A program made the translations under genes and the position numbers. A DNA stretch of 64,000 nt, from NCBI RefSeq assembly GCF_017976235.1, contig NZ_JACVHC010000008.1, positions 62,001 through 126,000 of the forward strand. Reading direction: 5' to 3'. Positions 34,541 to 42,283 of this stretch are shown here, in pieces. Numbering within the stretch: the stretch's first letter is position 1; each line of letters begins with the position of its first letter. The notes under the pieces are model-generated. The model saw only the letters and a program-made list of their open reading frames with translations, ran no database searches and was not told the origin of the DNA. The DNA comes from Pseudomonas anatoliensis. GTDB taxonomy: Bacteria; Pseudomonadota; Gammaproteobacteria; Pseudomonadales; Pseudomonadaceae.

Positions 34541-35353
34541 ATGACATTCCGTTATCCACAGGTCTTGCTGCTGCTCTGCACGCTAACCGCGCTATCGCCG
34601 GCCATCGCCGCCGACAGCGTCAAACTCGACACCCCGGTCGGCGGCTGGCGCAGCGGCGCGCCGCAAGGCGAGGGCGAAAGCTTCCGCCAGACCGTCAACT
34701 ACCCAGCCTCCTCGGTGAACACCCCGATCGGCCAAGCCAACACCGCACGCATCAGCGGCGAAATCAAAACCACACCGAAGAGCCCAGAGCCCGGCCGCCT
34801 CATCGTCAACGGCGTCAGCATGCCGCTGAAAATCGACGACGCCGGCCGCTTCGACCGCCCATTCTCCTTCCCCAACGGCAGCAACAGCGTCGAAGTCCGC
34901 AGCCCCGACGGCAAACAACGCCACCGCACCCAATTCCTCAACACCAGCGGCGGCGCCACCCCGGCCAAACTGCGCGTCCTGCTCGCGTGGGACAGCGACG
35001 GCACCGACCTCGACCTGCACCTCGTCACCCCCGACGGCGGCCACATCTGGTACGGCAACCGCACCGCCCCCAACGGCGGCGCCCTCGACGTCGACGTCAC
35101 CACCGGCTACGGCCCGGAAATCTTCGCCATGCCGGCACCGATCAAGGGCCAGTATCTGGTGTATGTGAATTACTACGGCGGTGGCTATCGCGGGGATGAC
35201 GAAGGTGGGGATGAAGCAGTGCAGGCGCTGACGACGGCGCAGGTGACGGTGATTACTGAAGAAGGTACGCCGAGCGAGAAGATGGAGACGTTTTTGATCC
35301 CGATGCGGACGGCTGGGGAGTTGACGTTAGTTAAGGCGTTTAGTTATCCGTGA
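34541..35353 (+). CDS. magF: MagF, DUF2135 (YfaP-like) periplasmic protein
   Basis: 270 residues: signal peptide ending SPAIAADS, a TPVGGWRSG motif matching VGGW of MagA, and a C-terminal DUF2135 domain (LLAWDSDGTDLDLHLVTPDGGHIWYGNR, YLVYVNYYGGGYR). The D-x-D-x-D-L-D-L-H pattern could bind metal. Paralog of MagA; in P. aeruginosa it co-purifies with MagD. Follows magE by 3 bases and ends the operon; two hairpins follow. Confidence 0.82.
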   Translation: MTFRYPQVLLLLCTLTALSPAIAADSVKLDTPVGGWRSGAPQGEGESFRQTVNYPASSVNTPIGQANTARISGEIKTTPKSPEPGRLIVNGVSMPLKIDDAGRFDRPFSFPNGSNSVEVRSPDGKQRHRTQFLNTSGGATPAKLRVLLAWDSDGTDLDLHLVTPDGGHIWYGNRTAPNGGALDVDVTTGYGPEIFAMPAPIKGQYLVYVNYYGGGYRGDDEGGDEAVQALTTAQVTVITEEGTPSEKMETFLIPMRTAGELTLVKAFSYP

Positions 35354-35361
35354 GGGGGAAT

Positions 35362-35413
35362 GGGCAGCAGGTTGCTGCCCAATTGAATCGGTCAGCAGGC
35401 TGCTGACCGATTT
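35362..35413 (+). terminator. Tandem hairpins after the mag operon
   Basis: Hairpin 1 is GGGCAGCA / TGCTGCCC (35362-35380); hairpin 2 is a 12-base stem AATCGGTCAGCA / TGCTGACCGATT (35386-35412) followed by a short T run. Together they separate magF from the convergent antitoxin gene and can serve both. Confidence 0.65.
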
Positions 35414-35441
35414 CAGACCTAGTCATCACTGGGCGAGAGAG

Positions 35442-35681
35442 TTATAGGTCATCCAGCCTTACCGTTACCCGCTGAGGAGTGGCAATACGTTCGGTGGCGA
35501 CGGCAATCAGTTTTTTATCCTGATCACTGGGTAGCGCCGTTTTGAATGGCAACTTGCCCCGGTCGGCGACGTACTGAAGTGTTTGGCGCAAAAGCTCTGA
35601 GGGCGTGATACCTAACCTTTCGAGTTCGGTATAGGAGCGCTGCTTCAGATCGTCGTCAATGTGAATTCTGATGAATGCCAT
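35442..35681 (-). CDS. RelB/DinJ-family antitoxin, apparently orphan
   Basis: 79 residues. The ribbon-helix-helix N-terminus AFIRIHIDDDLKQRSYTELERLGITPSELLRQTLQYVADRGKLPF fits RelB/DinJ antitoxins (compare the usual sequence x-V-R-I-D-x-x-L-K ... LG-(I/L)-T-x-S-E-A-(L/I)-R). A toxin would be expected just downstream (below 35442), but only the mag terminator is there, and no RelE/YafQ-like frame is seen upstream. It is thus an orphan antitoxin or a stand-alone regulator. The ATG at 35681 is chosen; the longer frame to 35741 adds nothing conserved. Confidence 0.75.
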   Translation of the reverse strand: MAFIRIHIDDDLKQRSYTELERLGITPSELLRQTLQYVADRGKLPFKTALPSDQDKKLIAVATERIATPQRVTVRLDDL

Positions 35682-35770
35682 GATGAAATACCTGTAATGA
35701 CGCTTGTCGTTACCGTAACCATTACGCCCGGTGAACAACAAGTCCCGATTCAGGTTTTTAGGCAGGCATT

Positions 35771-35794
35771 AAAAAGCCGGCTTGTGGCCGGCTT
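35771..35794 (-). terminator. Intrinsic terminator, leftward
   Basis: On the minus strand AAGCCGGC-loop-GCCGGCTT followed by TTTTT. It lies just below the stop of a tiny leftward ORF (35813-35911) and above the RelB-like gene, in the 426-base gap 35682-36107. Confidence 0.75.
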
Positions 35795-35812
35795 CTCGGG
35801 GACTGGCTTGGC

Positions 35813-35911
35813 CTATTTTTGGTAAGCCTTGCCAGCCTTCAAAACGTACACCCGGATCTGCGTCCGGCTGTGGGACTTGGTCAGACGTTGGTCTGCCGCG
35901 TCGGGCGTCAT
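35813..35911 (-). CDS. Tiny ORF, 32 aa, uncertain
   Basis: A 32-codon frame, MTPDAADQRL...VYVLKAGKAYQK, ending at a TAG 19 bases before a good leftward terminator. The basic C-terminus looks protein-like, and the nearby terminator implies that something is transcribed leftward here, for example the 3' end of the S24 regulator message or a remnant of a longer gene. No Shine-Dalgarno is seen, and longer upstream frames run through a REP unit. It may be non-coding. Confidence 0.25.
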   Translation of the reverse strand: MTPDAADQRLTKSHSRTQIRVYVLKAGKAYQK

Positions 35912-36041
35912 CTGAGCCGCGGGAGCGGGGCGATGCGCGAATGTGGGGCGCAGGATACTGAGTTTTGCTTTGGATTCCCAGTGTGAAGTGCGGGTTAGAG
36001 CGACCGTAGCGGTACAAATCAGGATTTTGCACTGTTTTTCC

Positions 36042-36079
36042 GGGCCTCTTCGCGGGCAAGCCCGCTCCCACAGTGTTCT
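36042..36079. repeat. Single REP unit, GCGGGCTTGCCCGC family
   Basis: GGCCTCTTCGCGGGCAAGC followed by CCGCTCCCACAGTG, the common Pseudomonas REP palindrome, just downstream of the S24 regulator gene. Another unit of the same family is at 50472-50505. Confidence 0.85.
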
Positions 36080-36107
36080 GTGTGAATACAGAATCAGCCA
36101 AACCAAC

Positions 36108-36854
36108 TCAGAGAAACGGCACCACCGGCCTTCGTTTGCTCAGCGTCGACCACCAGAACACCCAACCCAATATATGGATCCGCTGCTCTTCGATTTGTGC
36201 GGGGCGGAAGACTTCGTCCGGGTATTCGGCGCTGTTGTGGCTGCGCAGGCGCAGGCCGTTGCCGGGCATGCGGTGCAGGTATTTGATGCGCAGCATGCCG
36301 TCGTGTTCGATGGCGTAGATTTCGCCGTCGACGACTTGGGTGAGGCTTCGGTCGATGGCGACGATGGAACCGTCATCGATGCGGTCGGCCATGCTGTTGC
36401 CGATCATGTGCGCGCAGATAGCGTCGCCTGGGCGGATTTCCAGTTGATCGAGGTGCGCGCGCAGCAGGCGGATGGACAGGTCCGGGTCCTGGATGACGTG
36501 GGTTTTTCCAGAGCCGTTGGTCTGCGGTGTTTCTTTGAAGAACGCCAGGTCGATGTCATTGGGGTCGATGACGGTGTAGACGCCGCGGATGGCGTGAGCG
36601 TCAAAGGTGTCGCCATTGCTCGCGGGCGGGGTCAGGCTTGGTATCTCTTTTGTGCCTTCACCGGTTTTCAGCCATTCGCTGTTGACGGACAGCAGGCGTG
36701 AGACTTCTTCCATGCGATACGCCGGGACGCCCCGGGTGTACCAGTTGTGGACATTTTGGGCTTCCGTGCCCCAGAACTTCGCGAAACCCGTGGTGGAGAT
36801 GTTCGCTTTTTCCAGGAGTGCCTTGAATCTTGGACCGCTAGTGTTCTTTCTCAT
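36108..36854 (-). CDS. S24 (LexA/CI-like) phage-type repressor
   Basis: 248 residues: an N-terminal helix-turn-helix (LLEKANISTTGFAKFWGTEAQNVHNWYTRGVP) that aligns with Cro/CI-type XRE domains, then an S24 peptidase-like domain with the Ser in MIGNSMADRIDDG (S154) and the Lys in RIKYLHR (K191). Typical PrtR/CI proteins are cleaved at Ala-Gly or Cys-Gly before this domain; I see no such pair between residues 70 and 145. It could be cleaved at an unusual site or sense another signal. In Pseudomonas PrtR-like repressors control pyocins, but no phage or pyocin genes are next to it here. Start ATG 36854 (a GTG at 36860 is possible). Confidence 0.8.
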   Translation of the reverse strand: MRKNTSGPRFKALLEKANISTTGFAKFWGTEAQNVHNWYTRGVPAYRMEEVSRLLSVNSEWLKTGEGTKEIPSLTPPASNGDTFDAHAIRGVYTVIDPNDIDLAFFKETPQTNGSGKTHVIQDPDLSIRLLRAHLDQLEIRPGDAICAHMIGNSMADRIDDGSIVAIDRSLTQVVDGEIYAIEHDGMLRIKYLHRMPGNGLRLRSHNSAEYPDEVFRPAQIEEQRIHILGWVFWWSTLSKRRPVVPFL

Positions 36855-37020
36855 AAACACGGAGTCTACGGCCGTGCTACAGGGGTTTGAATAAACCTGA
36901 CGTTCAAAAACGGGCTGAATTTTGCGACTGGATGTAAGACGTGCTTGTGGGAAATTACACAGGTTAAAACTTTTCTGTAGTCCGCAATAAACAGGCTGTT
37001 TAAGTCGGGCTGGCAGGTCA

Positions 37021-37050
37021 AAAAAAAACCCGGATCAACCGGGTTTTTTT
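37021..37050. terminator. Intrinsic terminator of ppa
   Basis: CCCGG / CCGGG stem with an ATCAA loop, flanked by eight A on one side and seven T on the other, so it can stop transcripts from either direction. It lies 25 bases below the ppa stop. Confidence 0.85.
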
Positions 37051-37074
37051 CAAGCCTGTCACAAGTCGTGAAGC

Positions 37075-37602
37075 TTAGCCTTTGTAGGCAGCAACCGACT
37101 TGGTGATCGCTTCGCGGGCGGCGTCTGCACCGGCCCAGCCTTCGATCTTGACCCATTTGCCTTTTTCGAGATCTTTGTAGTTCGCAAAGAAGTGCTCGAT
37201 CTGCTGGATCAGCAGCGGTGGCAGGTCGGTGTATTCCTTCACGTCGACGTACAGCTGGGACAGCTTGTCGTGTGGCACTGCGATAACTTTGGCATCGCCG
37301 CCGCCGTCGTCAGTCATGTTCAGGATACCGACCGGGCGAGCGCGGATTACCGAGCCTGGCGCAACCGGGTAAGGGGTTACAACCAGCACGTCGAGGGGGT
37401 CACCGTCGTCAGCCAGGGTGTTCGGGATGTAACCGTAGTTGGCCGGGTAGAACATTGGGGTGGCCATGAAACGGTCAACGAACAGGCAATCGCTGTCTTT
37501 GTCGATTTCGTATTTGATCGGCGCGTGGTTGGCCGGGATCTCGATCGCGACGTAGATGTCGTTCGGCAGGTCTTTGCCAGCCGGAATCTTGCTGTAGCTC
37601 AT
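37075..37602 (-). CDS. ppa: Inorganic pyrophosphatase
   Basis: 175-residue family I soluble pyrophosphatase. Metal-binding aspartates are in DDGDPLDVLV, with the family signature FVDRFMATPMFYPANYGYIPNTL and the C-terminal KDLEKGKWVKIEGW. It hydrolyses PPi to drive biosynthetic reactions. The ATG at 37602 is chosen; upstream M codons give a leader without conservation. Terminated by the hairpin at 37021. Confidence 0.96.
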   Translation of the reverse strand: MSYSKIPAGKDLPNDIYVAIEIPANHAPIKYEIDKDSDCLFVDRFMATPMFYPANYGYIPNTLADDGDPLDVLVVTPYPVAPGSVIRARPVGILNMTDDGGGDAKVIAVPHDKLSQLYVDVKEYTDLPPLLIQQIEHFFANYKDLEKGKWVKIEGWAGADAAREAITKSVAAYKG

Positions 37603-37714
37603 TGGGCGTTGCCCCCGTAGTTGACCAAAAACACTTGGCCGGATTGACCAAAAAGTGGCGGCGATTATAGGCATATTCTGCCGTCGACGCCATGAACCTA
37701 AAGTCGTGCAGAAC

Positions 37715-38527
37715 TTAGTCGTGCGCCTGATAGACCGGGTCGCTGGCCTGAAGTTGCCGCAACCTGCCCAACGGGTCCTGGCGGTAGAAAAGCTGCAGTT
37801 GCGCGTAGACCTGTGGATAAGTCTCGTGCAGCAGATCCGGGGCGCTGAAGAAGTATTCGCTGGTGACGGCGAAGAACTCGGCCGGGTTCTCGGCGGCGTA
37901 GGGATCGATGGCGGTTTCTGCGTCAGGATTGTCGTCGAGCTGGCGGTTGAGATCGTCGTAAGCCGTCTGCATCACGTCGGCCCAGTCGCTGACGCGCATG
38001 TCGGTGTGCAGCGGCGGCAGGCCGTTGGCGTCGCCGTTAAGCATATCGAGTTTGTGCGCCAGTTCGTGGATCACCAGGTTGTAGCCTTCCCAGCCACCAC
38101 TGGCTATCACGCCCGGCCAAGCGAGGATGATCGGCCCCTGCTGCCAGGCTTCACCACTGTGTTCGCCATCCCATTCGTGCTCGACGCCACTGGCATCGCG
38201 GTGACGCTGTGGGCTGAGGAAGTCGTCGGGATAGAGAACGATTTCGTGAAAACCCTGATACCAGTTCAAATCGCCCAGATGCAAAAGCGGTAATTGCGCC
38301 TGGGCGGCGAGCAGCAGGCGTTGTTCCTGATGCAATTCGACGCCGGGCAGGGCGCTCAGGTGTTTGTCTTCGAGAAACAGCACACAGGCTTCGCGCAGCC
38401 ACTGATCTTCAGCGGGCGTGATGCCATCAAGAAAGCTCAGGTGATGGCGCACCCGTTGCCACATCTCGTCGGCAATCGGGTGCCTGGCCAGAATCCGCCG
38501 GCGGCGCCAGGCGCTCAGCGACCACAT
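37715..38527 (-). CDS. MtfA-like zinc peptidase (M90)
   Basis: 270 residues of the M90/DUF980 family: the zinc motif HELAHKLD with a downstream Glu (PAEFFAVTSEYFF), and YQGFHEIVLYPDDF and LDMLNGDANGLP blocks. E. coli MtfA, a member of this family, is a metallopeptidase that binds the Mlc repressor. The start at 38527 is 5 bases after the DedA stop, so the two are coupled. Confidence 0.85.
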   Translation of the reverse strand: MWSLSAWRRRRILARHPIADEMWQRVRHHLSFLDGITPAEDQWLREACVLFLEDKHLSALPGVELHQEQRLLLAAQAQLPLLHLGDLNWYQGFHEIVLYPDDFLSPQRHRDASGVEHEWDGEHSGEAWQQGPIILAWPGVIASGGWEGYNLVIHELAHKLDMLNGDANGLPPLHTDMRVSDWADVMQTAYDDLNRQLDDNPDAETAIDPYAAENPAEFFAVTSEYFFSAPDLLHETYPQVYAQLQLFYRQDPLGRLRQLQASDPVYQAHD

Positions 38528-38531
38528 CGGC

Positions 38532-39182
38532 TTAGTGCGATTGGACTTTAGTGCCGCCAAAACGGCTGCGCACCACGCCGATGATCATCGGAATCAGCGA
38601 CAGCAGAATGATGGCGACCACCAGCAACGACAGGTTTTTCTTGATGAACGGTACGTTGCCGAAGAAGTAACCCAAGGTCACCAGCCCGCCCACCCAGAGG
38701 ATGGTGCCCAACACGCTGAAACCGAAGAAGCGCGGGTACGGCATCCTCGCTACACCGGCGACGAACGGTGCGAAAGTCCGGATGATCGGCAGGAACCGCG
38801 CCAGGGTCACGGTTTTGCCGCCGTGCTTGTCGTAGAAATCGTGGGTTTTTTGCAGATAGTCGCGGCGGAAGATTTTCGAGTTCGGGTTGCTGAACAGTTT
38901 TTCGCCAGCCGTTCGCCCGATGACGTAGTTGGTGCTGTCACCCAGGATTGCCGCGAGCATCAGCAGACCGCCCAGCAGCACTGGGTCCATGCCGCCGCCG
39001 GCCGCAACAGCGCCGGCAATGAACAGCAGCGAATCGCCCGGCAGGAATGGCATCACCACCAGGCCGGTTTCACAGAAAATCACCAGAAACAGGATGGCGT
39101 AGATCCACGGCCCGTAGTTGTTCACCAGCAAGTCGAGGTAAACGTCGAGATGCAGGATAAGGTCGAGCGGGTTGAAATCCAT
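38532..39182 (-). CDS. DedA-family membrane protein
   Basis: 216-residue multi-spanning inner-membrane protein with the DedA signatures FCETGLVVMPFLPGDSLLF, GDSTNYVIGR and ARFLPIIRTFAPFVAGVARM. Family members act as undecaprenyl-phosphate or phospholipid flippases and are needed for proton-motive force. Cotranscribed with the MtfA-like gene. Confidence 0.9.
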   Translation of the reverse strand: MDFNPLDLILHLDVYLDLLVNNYGPWIYAILFLVIFCETGLVVMPFLPGDSLLFIAGAVAAGGGMDPVLLGGLLMLAAILGDSTNYVIGRTAGEKLFSNPNSKIFRRDYLQKTHDFYDKHGGKTVTLARFLPIIRTFAPFVAGVARMPYPRFFGFSVLGTILWVGGLVTLGYFFGNVPFIKKNLSLLVVAIILLSLIPMIIGVVRSRFGGTKVQSH

Positions 39183-39383
39183 GGGGGCACCTGTATGGCG
39201 GCCCTACTCTGTGGGCCTGTGCGGATGACTTCGTGTAAGCCTACAGCGGGATGTAGTTTTTCTTACAAGCCGGAAAGATCGGGATTATACGGTTTGAATG
39301 ATGACGCGCGTGTTGGTTTTGTAGCGGCGGATGTCGGGGTGTGAGGAATTGTCAGGGAAACAGCGCATATCGGGAGTTGGGAG

Positions 39384-39426
39384 AAGATCGTCCGGGCGCG
39401 CCCCGAACCTTCGGACGATCTTTTGA
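39384..39426. terminator. Hairpin terminator after GNAT gene
   Basis: Stem AAGATCGTCCG / CGGACGATCTT (39384-39394 with 39412-39422) plus an inner GGCGCGCC palindrome, followed by TTTT on the plus strand. It lies just below the stop of the GNAT gene; on the minus strand the T-run is short. Confidence 0.65.
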
Positions 39427-39428
39427 CT

Positions 39429-39890
39429 TCAGAGCTCGTCGCTGATCGGCAGCACGTAGTTCTTGAACTCGGTGTCTTCCTTGAAGCCAATCGATTCGTA
39501 GGTTTTCTGCGCCACTTCGTTGTTGGCACTGGTGGAGACGCGCATGCGCACGGCCTGTGTTTCCTTGGCCATTTTCTTCGCGGTACGGATCAGGTTATCG
39601 GCGACCAGTTGTCGGCGGGCGTCTTCGGCGACGTAGATGTCGTTGAGGATCCACACGCGTTTGAGCGACAGCGAGGAGAAGCTCGGATACAGCTGACAGA
39701 AGCCCATCAGCTTTTTGTCGTCATCATCGGCCAGGGCCAGATAGATCACCGACTCTTTGCGGCGCAGGCGTTTTTCGAGAAACGCGCGGGAGGAATCCGG
39801 GTAAGGCAGGGAGCCGTAGAACTCGCGATATTTGACGAACAACGGAGTCAACAAATCCAGATGTTCGAGGGTCGCTTGAATAATCCGCAT
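39429..39890 (-). CDS. GNAT-family N-acetyltransferase
   Basis: 153 residues of the GNAT fold: LADDDDKKLMGFCQLYPSFSSLSLKRVWILNDIYVAEDARRQLVADNLIRTAKKMA contains the beta4 strand, then the acetyl-CoA pyrophosphate loop (R-x2-G variant AEDARRQ), and the C-terminal NEVAQKTYESIGFKED motif typical of small-molecule or protein acetyltransferases. The substrate is unknown. ATG 39890 follows GAGACC. Terminator below. Confidence 0.85.
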   Translation of the reverse strand: MRIIQATLEHLDLLTPLFVKYREFYGSLPYPDSSRAFLEKRLRRKESVIYLALADDDDKKLMGFCQLYPSFSSLSLKRVWILNDIYVAEDARRQLVADNLIRTAKKMAKETQAVRMRVSTSANNEVAQKTYESIGFKEDTEFKNYVLPISDEL

Positions 39891-40005
39891 GATAGGTCTC
39901 GTCTTCAAGTGGCTGTCTTCAACTGCTCTGACGGCGATGGGAAACCCTGGCGGCCGTGCGTCGATCCTGCCTTAAACCAGCGCAGAAACGCAATGCGGAA
40001 ACGGT

Positions 40006-40839
40006 TCAGGTTTGGGGCGGATGGAGTAGGAAGTTTCCTTTCATGTCCGCACCTGCGTCCGACTCCAGCGTCTGAACCTGTGCTTCGTCCTTCAGATTGA
40101 CCCCCGACAGCTGTCGCCGGCAGGCTTCGCGCATCAGGTACAGCAAGCGATGGGCCGCCATGCCGTAGCTCAGGCCTTCAAGCCGCACGTTGGAAATGCA
40201 ATTGCGATAAGCATCGGTCAATCCGATTTTTGGATTGTAGGTGAAATATAAACCGAGGCTGTCCGGGGAGCTGAGGCCCGGGCGTTCGCCGATCAGCATG
40301 ACGACCATTTTTGCGCCGAGCAGTTGACCGATCTCATCACCGACGGCAACGCGACCCTGTTCCACCAGAACGAGGGGCGCAATCGACCAGCCGTCGCCGC
40401 CCATTTGCTCTTCCAGCCGGAGCAGAAACGGCTGGGTATGGCGATGCACCGCCAGCGCCGATAGACCGTCAGCCACGACAATCGCCAGATCGACGCCGCC
40501 CGGATGGGCCGCTGCGTAATCGCGCAAGGCCTGCGCTGACTCATCGCTGAGCTTGCGACCCAGGTCCGGGCGTTGCAGGTAGCTGTTGCGGTCCACCGCT
40601 GCGCTGTGCAAAAGCAGGCTTTCGCGCCCACGCTCACTCAGTTGCGCACTGAGCCCGGCATGATCGAACGGCAGATGCACCGCATCCCGCGCCTGAGCGT
40701 GGGCGTACTGGAAATCCAGTTGCGCACTGGTTGGCAGGCTGGTGCCGGTGCGGCCGAGGGCGATTCGCGCCGGGGTCAGGCGACGCAGTTCCAGCCATGG
40801 GTTTTGTGGGTCGACAGGCGGTTTATCCATCAGGCTCAT
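40006..40839 (-). CDS. eutC: Ethanolamine ammonia-lyase small subunit
   Basis: 277-residue EutC. The characteristic block DLAIVVADGLSALAVHRH and AKMVVMLIGERPGLSSPDSLGLYFTYNPKIGLTDAYRNCISNV are present, which contribute to the coenzyme B12 pocket. With EutB it forms the adenosylcobalamin-dependent enzyme that splits ethanolamine into acetaldehyde and ammonia. The start overlaps the eutB stop by 4 bases (ATGA). Confidence 0.95.
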   Translation of the reverse strand: MSLMDKPPVDPQNPWLELRRLTPARIALGRTGTSLPTSAQLDFQYAHAQARDAVHLPFDHAGLSAQLSERGRESLLLHSAAVDRNSYLQRPDLGRKLSDESAQALRDYAAAHPGGVDLAIVVADGLSALAVHRHTQPFLLRLEEQMGGDGWSIAPLVLVEQGRVAVGDEIGQLLGAKMVVMLIGERPGLSSPDSLGLYFTYNPKIGLTDAYRNCISNVRLEGLSYGMAAHRLLYLMREACRRQLSGVNLKDEAQVQTLESDAGADMKGNFLLHPPQT

Positions 40840-42230
40840 CCCAGTTGCGCCAAGGCCTGGCGGAAGGCCGGCGGCAGGTTGTTGCCGAAGCGGACCTTGC
40901 CGTCCGCCTGGGTGAAGATGCCCATGTTCGCCAGCCACTGTTCAAATTCCGGCGCCGGTTTCAGGCCCAGGGTCTGGCGTGCGTAGAGCGCGTCGTGGAA
41001 CGAGGTGGTCTGGTAGTTGAGCATGATGTCGTCGGAGCCGGGGATGCCCATGATGAAGTTGATCCCCGCCACACCGAGCAGGGTCAGCAGGGTGTCCATG
41101 TCGTCCTGATCGGCTTCGGCGTGGTTGGTGTAGCAGATGTCGCAACCCATCGGCACACCGAGCAACTTGCCGCAGAAGTGGTCTTCGAGGCCGGCGCGGA
41201 TGATCTGTTTGCCGTTGTAGAGGTATTCCGGGCCGATAAATCCTACGACGGTGTTCACCAAAAACGGCTTGAAATGTCGCGCCACGGCGTAGGCTCTTGT
41301 CTCGCAGGTCTGTTGATCGACACCGTGGTGGGCGTTGGCCGACAAGGCGCTGCCTTGCCCTGTTTCAAAATACATCAGGTTTTGCCCGAGGGTGCCGCGG
41401 TTCAGGCTCAACCCGGCGTCGTAGCCTTCCTGCAACACATTGAGGTTGATGCCGAAACTGGCATTGGCCGCCTCGGTGCCGGCGATCGACTGGAACACCA
41501 GATCCAATGGCACGCCACGGTTGATCGCCTCGATCGAGGTGGTGACGTGGGTCAGCACGCAGGCCTGGGTCGGGATGTCGTAGCGCTGGATGATCGCGTC
41601 GAGCATTTCCAGCATCGCGCAAATCGAGGCGATGCTGTCGGTGGCCGGGTTGATGCCGATCATCGCGTCGCCATTGCCGTACAGCAGACCGTCGAGAATG
41701 CTCGCGGCGATGCCGGAGGGCTCGTCGGTGGGGTGATTGGGCTGCAGGCGCGTCGACAGGCGCCCGCGCAGACCGAGGGTGCCGCGAAACTTTGTGACCA
41801 CGCGGATCTTCTGCGCCACCAGCACCAGATCCTGCACGCGCATGATCTTCGACACGGCGGCAACCATTTCCGGGGTCAGGCCGGGGGCGAGGGCGCGCAG
41901 GCTGGTTTCATCGGCGGCGTCGCTGAGCAGCCAGTCGCGAAAACCGCCGACGGTGAGGTGGCTGACCACGGCGAAGGCCGGTTTGTCGTGAGTGTCGATG
42001 ATCAGCCGGGTGACTTCATCGGCTTCGTAGGGGATCAGCGCTTCCTGCAGGAAATGCGTCAGCGGTATGTCGGCCAGTGCCATTTGCGCGGCCACGCGCT
42101 CGCCGTCGTTGAGTGCGGCAACACCCGCGAGAAAGTCCCCGGAACGCGCCGGGCTGGCCTTGGCCATGACGTCCTTGAGGCTGTCGAAGCGGTAGGTCTG
42201 GGCGCCGACCGTGTGAGCGAAACTCGCCAT
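40836..42230 (-). CDS. eutB: Ethanolamine ammonia-lyase large subunit
   Basis: 464 residues, the usual EutB length, of a TIM barrel: GLRGRLSTRLQPNHPTDE, DAMIGINPATDSIASICAMLEMLD and the C-terminal VGFIGPEYLYNGKQIIRAGLEDHFCGKLLGVPMGCDICYTNHAEADQDDM. Catalytic subunit for ethanolamine deamination. It lies 53 bases below the permease gene. The enzyme depends on B12, so the BtuB/BtuF-type uptake genes of this window could supply its cofactor. Confidence 0.96.
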   Translation of the reverse strand: MASFAHTVGAQTYRFDSLKDVMAKASPARSGDFLAGVAALNDGERVAAQMALADIPLTHFLQEALIPYEADEVTRLIIDTHDKPAFAVVSHLTVGGFRDWLLSDAADETSLRALAPGLTPEMVAAVSKIMRVQDLVLVAQKIRVVTKFRGTLGLRGRLSTRLQPNHPTDEPSGIAASILDGLLYGNGDAMIGINPATDSIASICAMLEMLDAIIQRYDIPTQACVLTHVTTSIEAINRGVPLDLVFQSIAGTEAANASFGINLNVLQEGYDAGLSLNRGTLGQNLMYFETGQGSALSANAHHGVDQQTCETRAYAVARHFKPFLVNTVVGFIGPEYLYNGKQIIRAGLEDHFCGKLLGVPMGCDICYTNHAEADQDDMDTLLTLLGVAGINFIMGIPGSDDIMLNYQTTSFHDALYARQTLGLKPAPEFEQWLANMGIFTQADGKVRFGNNLPPAFRQALAQLG

Positions 42231-42283
42231 ACAGAATTCTCCGTGACGGCGCAGGTGTGCCCCTGCGCCGTGGTTTTCGACAG

